Both the position numbers and the translations under genes were made by a program. From Solanum dulcamara (lineage: Eukaryota > Streptophyta > Magnoliopsida > Solanales > Solanaceae), in assembly GCF_947179165.1 (NCBI RefSeq), contig NC_077237.1, positions 63,285,523 to 63,349,522 of the forward strand: a stretch of 64,000 nucleotides of DNA, in the 5' to 3' direction. The notes under the pieces are model-generated. The model ran no database searches. It saw only the letters and a list, made by a program, of their open reading frames with translations, and was not told the origin of the DNA. Within the stretch, counting starts at the first letter, position 1, and each line of letters starts with the position of its first letter. This document shows positions 23,901-36,006 of this stretch, piece by piece.

Positions 23901-24580
23901 TTGTAAAACAAAAGTTCATAGCTTTCTGGGGTTAGCACGCTATTATAGGAGGTTTGTAGAGGGATTCTCTTTGCGTTCGGTACATTTGACTAAGCTAACT
24001 CAGAATGCAGATAAGTTTCAGTGCACCGCAACATATGAACAGAGCTTTCAAAAGCTAAAAGATAGATTGACTTCAACCCTAGTTTTAACCTTGATAGAGG
24101 GTCGAGAGGTCTATGTGGTGTATTTTGATTCTTTAGGCATTGAATTAGGTTGTGTTATGATGCAAAATGGTAAGGTAATTACTTAGTCTTATAGACAGCT
24201 AATAAAGCACGGCTTATACTACCGACCAATGATTTAGAGTTGGCCACAGTTATTCATGGCTTAAAGATCGGGAGGCATTAATTACATAGCATGCATGTTG
24301 ATGTTTATACCTATCATAAAAGCCTCCATTTTATTATCATAGAAAAGGTATTAAAGCTACGATAGCGCCGATGGCTCGAGTTTTTGAAAGACTATGATGT
24401 GGGATTCTTATACCATAAAGGGAAGGCAAATATAGTAGCGGATGCCTTATGTCATAAACTGATGGGCGACTTATCATATTTGGGAGTAAAGAAGTGTGAG
24501 ACAGACCAAGATATTTATCACCTATATTACTTGAGGGTTAGACTATTAGATTCTAATGTTGGAGTAATAATTTAGGACAT
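23901..24580 (+). pseudogene. E2 pol: connection and RNase H
   Basis: Open stretch 23845-24186 includes 'SFLGLARYYRRFVEGFS', the 'QKLKDRLTS' block and 'YFDSLGIELGCVMMQNGKVI'; the first RNase H Asp is kept but the usual 'YCDAS' is altered. 24384-24575 has 'LKDYDVGFLYHKGKANIVADAL'. Confidence 0.82.
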
Positions 24581-25930
24581 AGTCATGTCATCCTTTGTTA
24601 GAATTGAAAACAAAACAATACGAGGATCCTAACTTTGAGTAGTTTAGGGGCAAGTATCAGTAATAGAATCTTTAGCCTTCAATATAGCATAAAATAGAGT
24701 CCTTAGACATAAAAACCAATTTTATGTTTCAGATGTTACAGGTCTTCAATGATAGATTATGAACAAGGCACAATATTCTCGCTATTCTATTCACCAAAGT
24801 TCCACGAAAATGTCTCAGGAAATTAAATAGATTTACAGGTAGACTAGGATGAATAAAGATATTGCTAAATTTGTAGAGTAGTATCCTAACTGTTAGCAGG
24901 TAAAGTTCGGGCCCCAAAAACCTAGTGGGCTAACTTAAGAGATATACACTCCATTGTTGAAATAGGAGGATATAAATATGGAATTTGTTGCAGGTTTGAA
25001 TCGATCGAGATGGAAGTTTTATTCCAGTTGGGTGATTATTTACAAGTTGATAAAATCAGCCCACTATTTTGCCAGTCAGGACCACATTTTCAGCAAAAGA
25101 TTATGCACACTTTTAGATATTTTTCTAGAAGACTATGGGGACATAGTTAAATCTTAGTACATCATTTCACCCTCATACTAAAGGCCAAGCTTAATGTATA
25201 ATCCAAACGCTTGGGGAAATGTTACGGGCAATGTATGCTAGATTTTGAAGGAAATTAGAATGATTGCTTTCCACTTATCGAGTTTAATTATAATAATAGT
25301 TTTCATTATAGCATCGTTATGGCACCATATGAGGCTTTATAAGGATAATAATTTAGATCCCTTCTTGGTTGGTTCAACATTAGAAAGTCAGGATTGTTTG
25401 GAGCAGACTTAGTATACTAAGCTGTGGAATAAGTTAAGTTAATTAGAGAGCAGTTCTTGAAAGCTCATAGACAAAAAATTATATGCGGATGTTAGGCAGC
25501 GAGACTTGGAGTTTGATGTTCATGATTGGGTCTTTCTTTAAATATTGCCTATAAATGGCTTTATGATATTTGGCAAACAGGGAAAGTTGAGCCCTAGGTA
25601 TGTTAGACCTTATCGTATCTTACGATGGATAGAGTGAGTGTTTATGATTTATAGTTTCCTCCAAAGTTAGAAGTAGAACACCCTGTTATTCATCTTTCTA
25701 TGTTACAAAAGTATATTGGAGATCCAACATGTATAGTGCCAACAAAAGATGCTCAACTTTCAAAGGAGTTATCTTATTAAGATATCTTTGTTTCCATAGT
25801 AGATCACTATAAGAATATTAAGAAATAATAATATAGCTTCTTCGAATGTATTATGGTAGAGCTGTAATGTTGAAGAGCTGACGTAGGAAGCTGAAGAAGG
25901 CATGAAGTTCAAATATCCCTACTTTCTCAT
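24581..25930 (+). pseudogene. E2 pol: integrase and chromodomain end
   Basis: The zinc finger region near 24755-24900 is badly decayed. The DDE core runs from about 24955 with 'SRWKFYSSWVI'-type remnants of 'DSIWVIVDKL' and a degraded 'FHPHTKGQ' at about 25165-25190. Then 'HPVIHLSMLQKYIGDP' (25680-25730), and a chromodomain end reading 'LT.EAEEGMKFKYPYF' near 25878-25925. No open frame over about 60 codons. Confidence 0.75.
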
Positions 25931-26050
25931 TACTTCATATAAGTATACCTGTATTTGGGTGTATAAGTTATATTACTTATGTTATATAAGAGTTCTTATA
26001 TTTTTTTCTAAGATACTGCAACTATTATTATCATTCAGGGACAAATGTCC

Positions 26051-26065
26051 CTAAGGGAGGAAGGA
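26051..26065 (+). other. E2 polypurine tract
   Basis: CTAAGGGAGGAAGGA directly before the 3' LTR. Confidence 0.9.
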
Positions 26066-28660
26066 TGTAACACCCTGCCTATTTGAACATTGGAATTAAC
26101 TTGTAATATTAGAATAAGACTAAGACTTCTTAAAATATTAGGAATGATTTTTTATGACTTATTTTAATTTTACAAAGTTCGTATGTTATGTGTGGAAGTC
26201 AAGAAAGTTGCGATATAAAAATCGGCAAAAGGTATTGTAAATGCCGTTAAGGAATTCTCTCAAATTCTAGGTCAATGTCCTTGAACATTTCTCCTAAAAT
26301 ATAAAGAGTTAGAATGTCCATGACCTATCAAATAGAAGGTCTATGACTCCAGTTTTCAACAAACTAAACCGCTCATCCATACGACTTCAAAATAGTGAGA
26401 TATGCATGTTTTTGTGAGACTGCACAAGTAGGCACCTCTAGGTGGGTCCCCCTATATCTAAGTCGGTTACTCTTTATATATACTTATCATTTATTTTTTG
26501 TCATTAGAAATAGACCAAAAACACACTAAAATGATAAGACAACCTTCCAAATACCCCTTGGAAGCATAGATTCTCAACTCAGAAGTTTAATAGAAGTTGC
26601 TCTATGTTACGAGGTCATCATTATGGTACAGTTTTCTTATTGAATTAAGCTTTATTTGTTGTTGCTGCAAGGACGAATATTTTCAAGCTTCTTATTTCCA
26701 ACATTTTTATTGAGGTAACCATCTTTTTACAATCCTCCTTCATAATTCCATATCCTCGTATCATTTCTATTGATTTTTGAGCCACATGGTGGTGTATTTG
26801 ATATTGAGGCTTTGGGCAGCCCCTTTGTGTTAGATATTTGGGACATTATTATTGTTTATTCATGGTGTTAAGGGTTTAAGTTAATAGGGGGAAGGTGATG
26901 GAGGTAATGAGGGATTGGTTTAATTCTTATTCGGGTCATCTTGGATGGTTGTTAGGTTGAACGGCGTGGGGAATGCCTAGTTAAATTCCCTCGGGAGCTT
27001 GTTTCTTATTCGAGATGTTATTTGAATTTCTTCATTGGATTTAGATACTTTTATTTGTTCTAATTGGCCTCATTTTATGTATTGGACTTGGCTGGTCACA
27101 AGTTTGACACAAATGCCTTATCGATTAGTTATGGCTTGTTCTTGCAGCCTTACTGATTTCACATTGTAGCACTATTTTGGGTTGGACAAGCTTCATAACG
27201 ACATATTTTGGGCTTTGGTTGGAAGGTATGTTAGGCCTAGTTTTTTCTTTGACATGATCCTGATGGCCTAAACTTGTCATGGCCTATTTATAGTCATTAT
27301 ATGACTTGTAGCCTTATCTTAATGAGTTGTCTACCACCATGTGATTAATATATATCACTGACACTATACTCCTCGCATAGCAGACTAGAAAAGCATTCTA
27401 TGATTATATTTTGATCAATTATGATTACTTGTTATCATTGTGATATTTTATCGTCTAGTTGCCGCCTATGAACTTGTTTTGGCCACAACAGAAACTGACA
27501 CTGCAGGGTTCTTAAGCATATAGATTAATTATTATACCAAGCCTATGGGCTGGGTAGACTGATCCTATAGGCCGGGTTTACCAAGCCTATGGTCCAGGTA
27601 GACCATACCTATGGGATGGGCATGCTGTACCTATGTATGTACCATGGAGCTTCAGAGTTGCATTGATTCATGACACATGTACATTTAGACAATTCAAATC
27701 ATATTATCATTAGGATCCAGGTAAGGGGGACTAATATGGGTATTTAGTAATTATTTGCGCTCGTTAGAACTTATAGTGATTGTGTGCTATTTTTACCTAC
27801 CGGGCTTATAGGGGCCATGTTAGGTCATTACTTGTTATGTGTTATATTATCTTGTAATAGGAAGATAAGGTATTGTTCTTGTATTTCACACTACCTTTTC
27901 GTTCAGTACTTATACTTCAGTTTCAACTTTCTATTTGCCTTACATACACAATACATTATTCAGTACTAATACCCCTTGCCAGGGGGCACTCATTCATGCC
28001 TTTAGGTTTTGAGTGATAATTAGACAAACTTGCTGAGTAGCATAGCTGAGCTTCAGCAGTATGGTTGGTTCCTTTCCTTTAAGGGGTCGACGGAGTCTTA
28101 GAGATTTTCCATGTTACTATTTATAGTTTTTGGGTAGGTTGGGACCCTGTCCCACAAATTATTGTATTCATAGAGGCTTTTAGACTAGTCAATTAGGTTG
28201 TATAGATGTGATGGTGGCCATTTTGGCCTTTTATGTTTATTCGTTGCATCTTGTTAGCCAATTGAGCCTTTTTGTTATGTTGGTAGCAGTTAGCAGCTTA
28301 ATGGCATAGTTTACATTGTGTATACATGTTTCTAGTTATTACATAGAGATCATGGTGTCTTTCATAGACCGCATTACATTTATTCTTCTCTAGATATCAT
28401 GGTGGCCTCGACGGCCAACCGGACTTATGTGCTAGCATCCTATTGTTTTATATAAACTATTGGGAGTGGTTGTTTTCTTTCTACAGTTGTTGATAGAGGC
28501 CTTGTCGACTGAGGGATTATTTTATGCCGAGATATACTTGTTTGTTTTCAGGAATATGTGTGGCTACCACATGCCTTTATCAAGTTGGTCAACAAGGTCT
28601 GATTTGGTCTAAGTTTTTACAATAGGTGCCAATTATACACTATGAGTATGGGGAATGACA
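26066..28660 (+). repeat. E2 3' LTR
   Basis: Starts TGTAACACCCTGCC and ends GGGGAATGACA. It aligns along its whole length with 19191-21741 but has many differences and indels. H1 RT resumes at 28661. Confidence 0.9.
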
Positions 28661-29547
28661 AACAGTTGCTTTAATCAGCTATTTATAGTCAATAGACATT
28701 CATAAAGATTAATATTTTTCTGCATAAACAATATTGGTGCGCCCCACGGTGATATTCTAGGGCGTATGAAACCTTTCTCGAACAAATCTTTAAACTGCTC
28801 CTTCAACTCTCTTAGCTCGACTAGAGCTATTATATAGGGAGGTATTGATACAGGATAAGTAACTGGAAGTAGATTGATGACAAAATATATTTTCCTTTTC
28901 AGGATGGACTCCTAATAGATCTTCAGGAAAACTCCAAAAAACACATTTATGATCGAAATTGATTAAAGAAGAGCAAGTTCACTTTCTAGGTCTCTAACCT
29001 AAACTAAATAAGAAATACAACCTCTAGATATTAACTTCTAGGCCCTAAGGTATGCAATTAACTTACCTTTTGGCATAGGAGAATTACATTTCCATTTAAG
29101 TACTAAATCATCTACAAAGTGAAATCTAACAATTTTGGCTCAAAAATCAATATTAGAATAACATGCTGCTAGCCAATTCATTCCCATAATAATATCAAAA
29201 TCAGCCATATCAAGCTCTAATTGATCAACCAGGATAGATCTACCACATACCAATGCTGTAGAATTTTATAAACCATTTTAGCTAACACAGACCTGCTAAT
29301 TCGAGTAGAAACAAAAATAGTTCAAATAATAATTCACGAACTATTTCAAACTAGCTTGCAACCAATGAAATAACGTAAGATACAGTATAAACAAGATCAA
29401 CCAAACCATATATTGTATGAGAATAAATAATCATTGTACCTACTAAAACATTAGGTGATGCCTCCTGCTCCTGCTGACACCTAATGAATAAAATCAATTT
29501 TGCACATCCCCTAAACCGGAAGCCTCTCCCCTTATCCCCTTACCATG
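28661..29547 (-). pseudogene. H1 pol: RT N-terminus and protease
   Basis: Minus strand. RT fingers around 28680-28860 include the 'GAPR' block near 28740 and 'SSLIELRELKEQ'-like reading. The protease lies at about 29130-29420 with the second block as 'IIMGMNWLAA' near 29165-29195. The active-site DSG/DTG block is not clear. It ends at CCATG (29543-29547), the target site of L2. Confidence 0.75.
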
Positions 29548-30313
29548 TGTCACGACCCAACCCCATAGGCCGCGATTGGGGTCCAACCTGGACCCCCCCT
29601 ATGCGTATCTATCAGCTACACCTAAGTTGAACCGTGTGTGATGTGAAATTATACCGAAAAGCCTCAATAGTTGAAAACTTTATCATGTACATGTAGCCTC
29701 TTTCATTCGTATCATATCATGAAAGGGCACGTGAGCCGACGAGGCTGCCATAACATAAAAACATTTACAACTTGCCGTATAGGAACAGTTGAAACAAACT
29801 TATAAACAACACACATATACATATGTCTACAGACCTCTAAGAATAGTAACAACAATATATGGTGGGATAGGGCCCCCGACGTATCCCTGGAAAATTAAAT
29901 ACATACATATTACATGAAAAGTATCTAAAATTAGGCTCCGGAATAATGGAGAGCTCCCAATATCACTGAGTGGAAACCCTAAGCTGGCGGATCTCCAAAC
30001 TGAACATCTGTACTTACCGGCATGAAACTCAGCCCCCTAAAGAACGAGGGGTCAGTACGATATATGTACTGAGTATATAAAACATAAGAATACATAATTG
30101 AGCTGATAACTGAAGTAGGGATATAGGAAATAAATATAACAGTTAACGAATTTCTCGATCTGCATCTTATGACATGAGTGCATGTATACCTTCCTTACAT
30201 ACCAAACCTGGCCCACTATGGGACTTGGTGCTACAAGTGTGTCACTATATTTCCACATGCATGCCTACAGACTGTATCTGGCCATTTAGTGAGGGACTTA
30301 ATGAAGATGTCAT

Positions 30314-30630
30314 TTTATCATTTATCATGCCCGGTCCTTCATGGGATGCAGTGAATGATCATTGCATCACATATATCATGCCCGGGCCTTCATGGGGCAC
30401 GGTGAATAATTATTTCATCATATATCATGCCCGACCCTTTATGGGACGCAGTGAATTTATCATGCCCAGCCCTGTATGGGATGCGGTAAATTTATCATGC
30501 CCGACCCTTCATGGGATGCGGTGAGTTTATCATGCCCGGCCCTTCATAGGACGCAGTAAATTTTTCATGCCCAGCCCTTCATGGGACACTGTGAGTTTAT
30601 CCTGCCCGGCCCTTCATGGGACGTAGTGAG
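30314..30630. repeat. 35-bp unit array in L2 3' LTR
   Basis: About eight units around CATGCCCGGCCCTTCATGGG. The last five (about 30455-30630) are true 35-bp tandem copies; the first three carry 15-20-bp AT-rich spacers. Units often vary at CpG-like positions (CCCGG, CCCGA, CCCAG). Confidence 0.88.
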
Positions 30631-32468
30631 TGACGTATTAATAGCCCACATGAGTAAAGTAACGAGGAGCCATATGAAATTAGTTCATCATCTGATATTT
30701 GGTATAACAATTGTCATGGACTATCATTTTAGGATCAAAACTATCATCATCTCACGTATCCTCTAACTTCCATTAAGGGCCACGTCAACGGAGTCTCAAG
30801 AGTCCTAGGCTTTTATTAAGGTAATACCAAACAGATTATGCAATCACAGACACTTGTCATTATAGAGTTCTTAGGCATGGGAGCTCATACATTCAATTAG
30901 TATTCATCATATAGGGACTCAAAGGTAGTAGTTCAACTACTTCAAGAACTTCGACATTAAGAAATGAATACGAGTTATAGTTCATGCTTCCCATGCATCC
31001 AGTTACTATTTCCTGTATAGAAGGCTTGAGGGTGATAGCTCATCTACCTTAAGAGACATAGTATTTAGAAGTGAACACGAGTCGATAGGCTCTACATATA
31101 TTACCTCTTATCCTATAGTAGCCTTAAAAAGGCAATAGCTCAACATTACAAGAGTTCTACCATTACGAAGTGGATAAGAATTATGGGTTGTACTCGGAGC
31201 TTTACGAATGGAACTATCCTCAAGTTCCATATACAAACCATTCATAACTTATATATAAGACATGCCTAAATAAAGAAGAATAGCTTTACCTACTTATGCC
31301 AAAAACATGCCAAGAGAAGGAATAAGTTTTACATACTTGTAATGGGTTAGTCGCATCCAGACTCGCTTCGGTACTCCTTTAAACTATTTAACACGGAAGT
31401 AATACTAAGGTTAGTAACTTTTGACTTTCCAGTTCCTAAATCCACAACCAAGCACCCATAGGAATCAATTCCTTATTCTCCCTTCTCGACTAGTCTTTAA
31501 CTAGTTAAGGAGTTAACGGAAATTGGGAAGCATCTCCCCTATAATATGCCCTATACGAATTCCCAATTACATACCTAATTACTACATACAACCAAAAACA
31601 ACAACCTGAAGCTCATATACAATTAAAACATGGAAACATTACACAATATAAACTCCACCCGACTTGCTCAAAATTGTAATACCAAAATAGGGTTTCTAGT
31701 CTTTGTTTCGCAAAACCTTTAATTATACGAAATGAGGGGTCATGTGGCTGAAAACATAAGCACACACACCCCTTTTAAAATACATTTAGTCCCTGAAACA
31801 CATAATCACACACCTGCAGCATCACCCCACACGCACAACACCCCATTTTGACTACAATTTAACTACGACGACTTCACTTTCGATTGTTTCTATTGTCGAG
31901 CATTTCCACAACCTTTTTTATACTTCAATCAGTATAAAAGGTATATAATACCCTACATAAAAACCACATAGAGTCCAAATTTAAAGTAGAAGTCTTACCT
32001 TATCAGAAATTAGCCAAAACTAGACAAAACTTGCCTCGAAACTTCTCTAGTCGCGCTGAAACTGTGTGGACTGTTTTCTGTCCGTTTGGTGCTTCTACAA
32101 ACCCTAAAATCACATTATTCACACCATCATAACATTTCCAAATACTTGAAAAAACGTGGGAGAAGATAATCAAGCCATAGCTTATCATATGGCTTCCCAA
32201 ACTTGCTGAAAATTATCTTCGGAACCTCCTTGACCCAGCTGAAATGTTGTGGCTAGTTGTTACTCATTTTTGCTTCCCCAAATAGGTAAGTTACATTATT
32301 AAACACCTCCACGTGATAGAAGATTACCTTAGATAATTAATTTATGGAGAGAAATCAGGACTTACCTATTTTTTCCTCCAAGCCATCACGTTTTTCTCTC
32401 TTATTCTAGGGTTTGCTTTTCTTTTTGCTTGCTGAAGTTTAAGTGCAAGAACTGAACTTAAGGCAGGA

Positions 32469-32650
32469 TATACATGTATATATGTGGTTCTAGGAGGTGA
32501 CACGTGTCATCACCACAGGGGGACATATGTCCAGCCCCTATTGGGCCACAGATCCATACCTTACCCCTAGGCTGCCACGTATCCTTGTAGGCCCCACCTC
32601 CCAAGTAGGTGGGTCACCTACTTGAAACTAAGTAGGTGGGTCACCTTCTT
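32469..32650 (-). promoter_or_regulatory. L2 3' LTR promoter-like module
   Basis: On the coding strand, from upstream to downstream: two palindromes of the AAGTAGGTGGGTCACCTACTT type (32602-32624 and a decayed copy at 32630-32650), a palindromic G-box GACACGTGTC (32499-32508), then a TATA-rich run (32469-32484). A further CACGTG is at about 32690. The same order recurs in S2. Promoter role is inferred from order and conservation. Confidence 0.6.
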
Positions 32651-33029
32651 GCTTTAGGTTCTACAACGTGTCTTTCCTCCATTGGCTTCCACGTGTTGTC
32701 TTTTCCCCTTCCTCGTGGGTTCGTAATCTCATCTTATTTTAAGAGCCTATGTAATCCATTATACGTAACCTTGGTATCTCCTCAAGTAGCTCAAGTATGT
32801 AAGACTTCTAAGTTAGTAGCTTATGTTGGTAAATCGAGTCCTACGACCCATTACTTGGCCTCCAATTCCTTCCGGATTCTTATGACTCTATTTTTAACCT
32901 TCTCTACTATGGGGTATCACATTTGTCTTTCCTTAAAGTCATTTGATAGTGTCGTAGCTTATCCGGCTCATATGATAATGTCTAAAGAACTTAAGAGACA
33001 TTTCGAGCTCGAGAGTGTGGGGTGTAACA

Positions 33030-33045
33030 TCCTTCCCCCTTTTAG
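33030..33045 (-). other. L2 polypurine tract
   Basis: Minus strand CTAAAAGGGGGAAGGA next to the 3' LTR. Confidence 0.92.
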
Positions 33046-33175
33046 AACATTCGTCCCCGAATGTTGAATAAAACTTCCCTTAAGACTTTATACAAACTGT
33101 AGGGAGATTCCCTTCTATTATAATAACATACATTTTCATCCAGGTAATTAATATATGAGTTCCAAGAGTGGGGGT

Positions 33176-33640
33176 TTACCCGTAGACATTTGGAAATAGG
33201 TACGGATACCTGTGTTTCATGTCCTCTTCAGTTTCCCAAGTTATTTCTTCATGATTCTTATTCCGCCATGGCATCTTGACAAAAGCTACGTCCTTAGTTC
33301 GCACACCTTTTAATCTGCCGATCCAGGATGGCAATAAGTTGCCCCTCATAGGATAAATCCCTGTTACATAGACCTCCTCTCCAAGAAATATTCTGGGAGG
33401 GTCGTTTATATATTTGCGAAGTATTGACCTGTGAAAACTGAATGTATTGCTTCAAATCGGACAGTAGGTCCCACTCATAGGCAGCTTTATCCATATAACC
33501 CATATAAACTTATACTTCCGTAGAGTGTGAGGTCAGCTTGGACTATAACCTACATTAATTGCCTTCCATTTCTGAGTCAGGATTCCCATCCCCCGTAATA
33601 GGCTATCAAGGCTCTGATGCTCCACTCCGTTTAAGCTATC
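33176..33640 (-). pseudogene. L2 internal: chromodomain and integrase remnant
   Basis: Minus-strand reading of 33176-33300 gives an intact-looking chromodomain with 'WRNKNHEEITWETEEDMKHR' and 'YPYLF' followed by a stop. Upstream is the integrase C-terminal region ('DLSYEGQLIAILDRQ', 33294-33503). A break at about 33510 joins this to a decayed piece from just after the integrase zinc finger (about 33520-33640), so the catalytic core is deleted. Proof that L descends from a chromovirus. Confidence 0.82.
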
Positions 33641-34154
33641 ATACAACTCCTGTTAATCCAACTTGTAACGCTTTAGGTATGCTATCCTGCTCTTTTACTC
33701 AGATCTTCTTTCCTGTTTTATTACAAAACATTATGTTGTAACTCTTACACAAATGCGTGTAGGTACTTAAAGTAGTCCAAAAATGCCTTAGCATCACTAT
33801 ACTAGTGTCTTACCTCCTTCAGTCGAGGTCAAGGCTCCACTATGGCTTTTGTCCTTAATATCGATTATATCTTACTAGTTCTGCCTCAAACCATCTTACA
33901 CTTTTCCTTAATCATTTCTAAATGTGGCCATCACACTGCTATTACCGACTTTTTTTTATCGAGTAATCCCTTGATCTTTCTTTTAATATGCCAATGTTTG
34001 TAGGCCGCATAACTATTCTTGTGCTATTTGCATGAAGTGCATTCCATTTTAGTCATCATCTTTTCTTCTCTTGGCTTACTCTGTTCTATATGTGTCATTG
34101 TACTAACACACACTCACAATCTCTTTTTGTCATACTTGTTTCATTCCCTTTTTC
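33641..34154. other. L2 internal non-coding stretch
   Basis: T/C-rich on the plus strand. The first part (to about 33920) is alignable with L1 at 11760-12020. From about 33930 there is no L1 counterpart. No domain recognised. Confidence 0.6.
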
Positions 34155-34257
34155 ACTTCCCAGGGGGTCACCCATCCCAGTGCTACTCTCAGCCAAGCAT
34201 GCTTAACTTCGGAGTTTAGACAGAATCTGATGCATTAGTGCGGGTATGATCACGTCC
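34155..34257 (-). pseudogene. 5S rRNA-derived sequence inside L2
   Basis: Reading the minus strand from 34257, this 103-bp stretch aligns without gaps to plant 5S rRNA from its first base to about base 103; by my count against the sequence I remember it is roughly 85% identical, with most differences transitions. Kept features: ATCATACC and GCACTAATGCA near the 5' end, the box A zone (AGTTAAGCATGCTTGG) and the box C zone (GGATGGGTGACCCCCTGGGA), together the internal pol III promoter. The last 16 or so bases of 5S are absent. It has the same orientation as L2. 5S-derived promoters are known in Cassandra TRIM elements, but in their LTRs; here it is internal to a long LARD-like element. Confidence 0.88.
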
Positions 34258-34790
34258 TTCTCTTATGGGGTCTCGTTTGAAGGTTAAGTGTTCCCATTTA
34301 TATATGACAGAGTCGGTTGATTTTCTCTTACGCTTGTACTTCTCTTGTCCACTTCCCCCCTTTTAGGGTGTATCCATGTCATCCTCCATTTATTTTCAGC
34401 TATTCACACGCGAATGATTTTACTCCAACATTTTTAACATGCTGCACCATGTCCACATCCTCTGTTAGATCATCCATATGTTTGACTGCTTTTATAAGAA
34501 CCCCTAGCACAACCATAGGGTGCTTTGGTATTCGCAATATATCATATAAAATCTCATCTGACGGTTGGTACTCGAGTAACATCCATAATGTAGCAGTGCA
34601 TTCAAAGCCATATTCCATTCATCCCAATCAGTAATTGGCTCGTGCCCATGATCGGTTCAAACTCTCCACTCAAGAGTACTTATACTTTGATAATCCGTAT
34701 TTCGATCTTTATCATAACACTAGCCTGATTCCAGTGGATACCACTTATTCTTCTAATAACCTCATAATGCAGCAGTTGTTCTGTAAATCG
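34258..34790. other. L2-specific segment with an unassigned small frame
   Basis: No L1 counterpart. It holds a 72-codon minus-strand frame (34400-34618) starting 'MEYGFECTATLWMLLEYQ' and including 'ILRIPKHPMVVLGVLIKAVK'. I do not recognise it. Composition looks more protein-like than the overlapping plus-strand frame. Could be captured host DNA, a remnant of the parent's gag region, or chance. Confidence 0.4.
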
Positions 34791-35990
34791 ACATTCCCAA
34801 TAAAGTTGTGCAAGTCCTTCTTATTCGTTCACTATTTGCCCTTCTATTCTTCCTAAATCACCTCGTATCCTTCAATTACTTCTTTACTAGGCTTTCCTTA
34901 CTCTCATAACGATCTTCGTTATATTCACATAGTATCTTGTTCGCATTCAATCCTATAGTATAACACTGTTTAACCTTCTTCACGATTCTTACTATGGGTT
35001 ACTTATCCTTCTTAGTTAGTCTTATCCTTAATGTCTCACAAGCTGTCTTATTAATACTTCACATTCGCCACCATCCTTTGCCCCTTGTACTCTCGTCTTC
35101 ATCATATTGTTACTTCTTTCAACTATAACTCATCATAGTTTATCCCTATGTATCAATTCAGGTGATGCCTTAATATATCGTCTTATCCAGATCTATCAGT
35201 CTTCTCTAAATTATCTTCGTTGGGTCAGAAGTCTTTTCCAACTTCCTTTTACCATACCAGTATTGACCTCCTAGTGTCTATTGCCACTAATTTAGCAATT
35301 AACTCATTTCTCGGGGTCAACTGTATTCTTAGTTTAATCAAACCTCATCATTGTTATGGGCACGACTTTCCAAGACATACTACAGTCCGATATCTCCTTC
35401 TTTTCTTATTTCTAGGGAAAATTAGGGAGAGTTTCCTCTGCCTTTCTTAGTATCTCAACACCTGCACACGGAAAATGCCAACAGTGCCTCACAAGGCACG
35501 CATGTATATATTCAGATCATATCAGATTGCATGCACACAAGGCATACATATATAGTCATATCATCTCATCTCGCAGCCACATAGGGTGCCCATAATTAGT
35601 AGTATGGAAATGGACTTACCTCTTATGTCCACTCGAGTTGCACTTGGTACACTTTCCTGTTTACCTTTCCTTTCAATTTTCAATTGTATATGTCAATCGT
35701 ATTATAAAACCTTACCTGATATATGGCTTTCGTGTTTTTGCTTACCTGCGTGCTGTGTAACTTCCCATATCGTCAGTTGCTTGCTTATATCGATGTGGTC
35801 CTCCTGCTAAAATCACAGGTTAATATGAGGAATTTCATTCCCTGTGACTCAGCTCTATCGCACGATCTTAGATATAAAAGAAAGTAACATCCTAAATATC
35901 CTACAGCCTCTTATCTATAGATGTGGTGCACAACACACCGATAAACAACACTCTACTAGACACAGTCTGTAGACATTCCAAGGATGAATT
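34791..35990. other. L2 internal non-coding 5' region
   Basis: Alignable with L1 at about 12040-12815 (shared CTAGGCTT...GTTATATTCAC and CACAGGGCGCCCA-type blocks). No coding sequence recognised; it is the leader between the PBS and the deleted gag-pol. Confidence 0.65.
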
Positions 35991-36002
35991 GCTCTGATAC
36001 CA
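35991..36002 (-). other. L2 primer-binding site
   Basis: Minus strand TGGTATCAGAGC, perfect, four bases from the 5' LTR. Confidence 0.96.
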
Positions 36003-36006
36003 CTTC

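Larger units (their letters stand above)
19191..28660 (+). mobile_element. E2: complete but decayed gypsy chromovirus
   Basis: Plus-strand element inserted in the H1 RT. LTRs 19191-21741 and 26066-28660 (about 2.55 and 2.6 kb), PBS at 21746-21757, gag, RT, RNase H and integrase with chromodomain end, then a polypurine tract at 26051-26065. LTR divergence is obvious by eye (many substitutions and small indels), so it is much older than E1. TSD AATTG/AACAG agrees at three of five positions and fits one original 5-mer mutated once on each side. No protease block was found between the knuckle and RT. Confidence 0.9.
29548..33029 (-). repeat. L2 3' LTR
   Basis: TGTCACGACCC ... GGGGTGTAACA on the plus strand. 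Order along the coding strand: U3 with palindromes (about 32602-32650), G-box at 32499-32508, TATA-like run at 32469-32484, then a long AT-rich stretch, then the 35-bp units (30314-30630), then U5. The plus-strand ORF at 32636-33067 is antisense to U3 and not supported as a gene. Confidence 0.95.

Noticed and set aside
30174..30524. 116-codon ORF with repeated 'MPGPSWDAV' (also 36633-36905)
   Set aside because: Product of the 35-bp repeat units in the L LTR.
32636..33067. 143-codon plus-strand ORF, with a 124-codon homologue at 39110-39484
   Set aside because: Antisense to L U3. Both copies are open because the LTR ends are nearly identical there. No domain and no signal of selection independent of the LTR.
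34317..34634. 105-codon plus-strand ORF in L2
   Set aside because: Opposite strand of the small minus-strand frame; low-complexity Ser/Thr/Pro composition suggests a chance opening.
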